Both the position numbers and the translations under genes were made by a program. Positions 5,133 to 5,532 of a stretch of DNA of 5,532 bases are shown here, one piece after another. Below the pieces are notes generated by a model. That model worked only from the letters and a program-made list of their open reading frames with translations, was not told the origin of the DNA and ran no database searches. Every line of letters begins with the position of its first letter. The stretch's first letter is position 1. Source of the stretch: Gammaproteobacteria bacterium (GTDB lineage: Bacteria > Pseudomonadota > Gammaproteobacteria > SURF-13); the NCBI GenBank assembly GCA_023487615.1, contig JAMDBH010000129.1, positions 1 through 5,532 on the forward strand. Reading direction: 5' to 3'.

Positions 5133-5532
5133 ATGACCTCTGCAGGTCCGCTGAAAAAATTCATGAGTTGGATCAATGCCGACGATGAAGAAGAGGAGTT
5201 TGAGACAATGGAAACTCAGACTCCCACTGTACAACAGGCTCCTGCCCCAAAACGCCAACGCGATCGCGGACCGCTGGTGCTGCATGGCAACACCGAAGGT
5301 GGTATGGAGATCCGCCATCCCCGCAGCTTGGATGATCGCATGGCCATCGGCATGGATCTGAAGCAACGCCGCATGGTGACGCTTGATCTGACAAAACTGC
5401 CCGATTCAGAGGCGCGCTATTTCCTGGAATTCATCTACGGTGTGGTCTTCGCGCTGGATGCCACGGCGGAGAAGGTAACGGAGGGTATTTACCTCCTCGC
5501 TCCGCGCGGTATTTCCGTGCGCAATGACACGG
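5133..5532 (+). CDS. sepF: SepF, cell-division protein (5' part, runs off the window)
   Basis: SepF binds the C-terminal tail of FtsZ and the membrane, and forms rings that align FtsZ filaments at the septum. The 133 residues visible show the full domain order. There is an N-terminal amphipathic membrane-binding helix (MTSAGPLKKFMSWI, 1-14), an acidic stretch (DDEEEEFE, 17-24), a Pro/Gln-rich linker (~30-47), and the SepF core from ~47. The core includes IRHPRSLDDRMAIGMDLKQ (60-78), [19 protein letters not shown] (82-100) and IYLLAPRGISV (119-129). Near 108-117 the usual glycine-containing turn of the family is DATAEKVTE here. It follows yggS in the same direction. The sequence after residue 133 is missing, but the inverted copy on the - strand supplies the remaining 35 residues, giving 168 in all. 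Confidence 0.95.
   Translation, partial: MTSAGPLKKFMSWINADDEEEEFETMETQTPTVQQAPAPKRQRDRGPLVLHGNTEGGMEIRHPRSLDDRMAIGMDLKQRRMVTLDLTKLPDSEARYFLEFIYGVVFALDATAEKVTEGIYLLAPRGISVRNDT
5409..5532 (+). repeat. Right arm of a perfect 124-bp inverted repeat
   Basis: Reverse complement of 4726-4849. It covers codons 93-133 of the + strand sepF and ends exactly with the window. A repeat that reaches the end of the sequence is what an assembler leaves when it cannot pass a fold-back, but a window cut at this place could look the same. Confidence 0.97.

Noticed and set aside
4887..5366. Open frame of 159 codons on the - strand
   Set aside because: It is antisense to the yggS end, the AT-rich intergenic region and the start of sepF, all of which have good support on the + strand.
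4726..5532. Insertion sequence or transposon ends as the source of the inverted repeat
   Set aside because: The arms are sepF coding sequence and the interior is ordinary yggS and sepF. There is no transposase and no target-site duplication.

Overview
The window comes from a bacterial chromosome of moderately high GC. It carries a cell-division and envelope gene block of the type found in Gram-positive bacteria, Cyanobacteria and Chloroflexota: yggS, sepF, proC, yggT, divIVA. SepF and DivIVA argue against a typical proteobacterium. A lineage such as Chloroflexota or another non-proteobacterial phylum is a plausible guess, but the window does not settle it.

Layout from left to right. Positions 1-145 hold the 3' end of an unidentified membrane-protein gene on the + strand. 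It converges on murG, and a 12-bp stem-loop between them probably terminates both transcripts. From 217 to 4495 five genes are tightly packed on the - strand. In transcription order they are proC (pyrroline-5-carboxylate reductase), yggT (small membrane protein), divIVA (polar/septal coiled-coil scaffold), a multi-pass CPBP-family membrane protein, and murG (lipid II synthase). Gaps of 7, 12, 26 and 28 nt and good ribosome binding sites suggest one operon. A perfect 17-bp stem with a 4-nt loop ends 3 nt before the proC ribosome binding site.

The right end is the odd part. The last 77 codons of sepF, including the stop, lie on the - strand just upstream of proC, where the gene should be. The coding sequence breaks at 4849/4850 and the DNA folds back. 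The next bases are the 3' end of yggS on the + strand, then an intergenic region, then the start of sepF on the + strand, which runs to the window end. The two sepF pieces share a perfect 124-bp inverted repeat (4726-4849 and 5409-5532). Joining the first 92 codons of the + copy to the - fragment gives a normal 168-residue SepF. The natural locus is therefore almost certainly yggS-sepF-proC-yggT-divIVA-CPBP-murG in one direction. The fold-back is most likely an amplification or assembly chimera, and less likely a real inverted duplication.

Functionally the block joins septum assembly (SepF tethers FtsZ to the membrane, DivIVA marks curved membrane at septum and poles) with peptidoglycan precursor synthesis (MurG). 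Two housekeeping genes that often travel with them, yggS and proC, are also present. I see no mobile element, CRISPR array, tRNA or rRNA, and no convincing new system. The points most worth checking are the fold-back, the proC hairpin, the CPBP protein with a changed motif residue, and murG placed next to divIVA.
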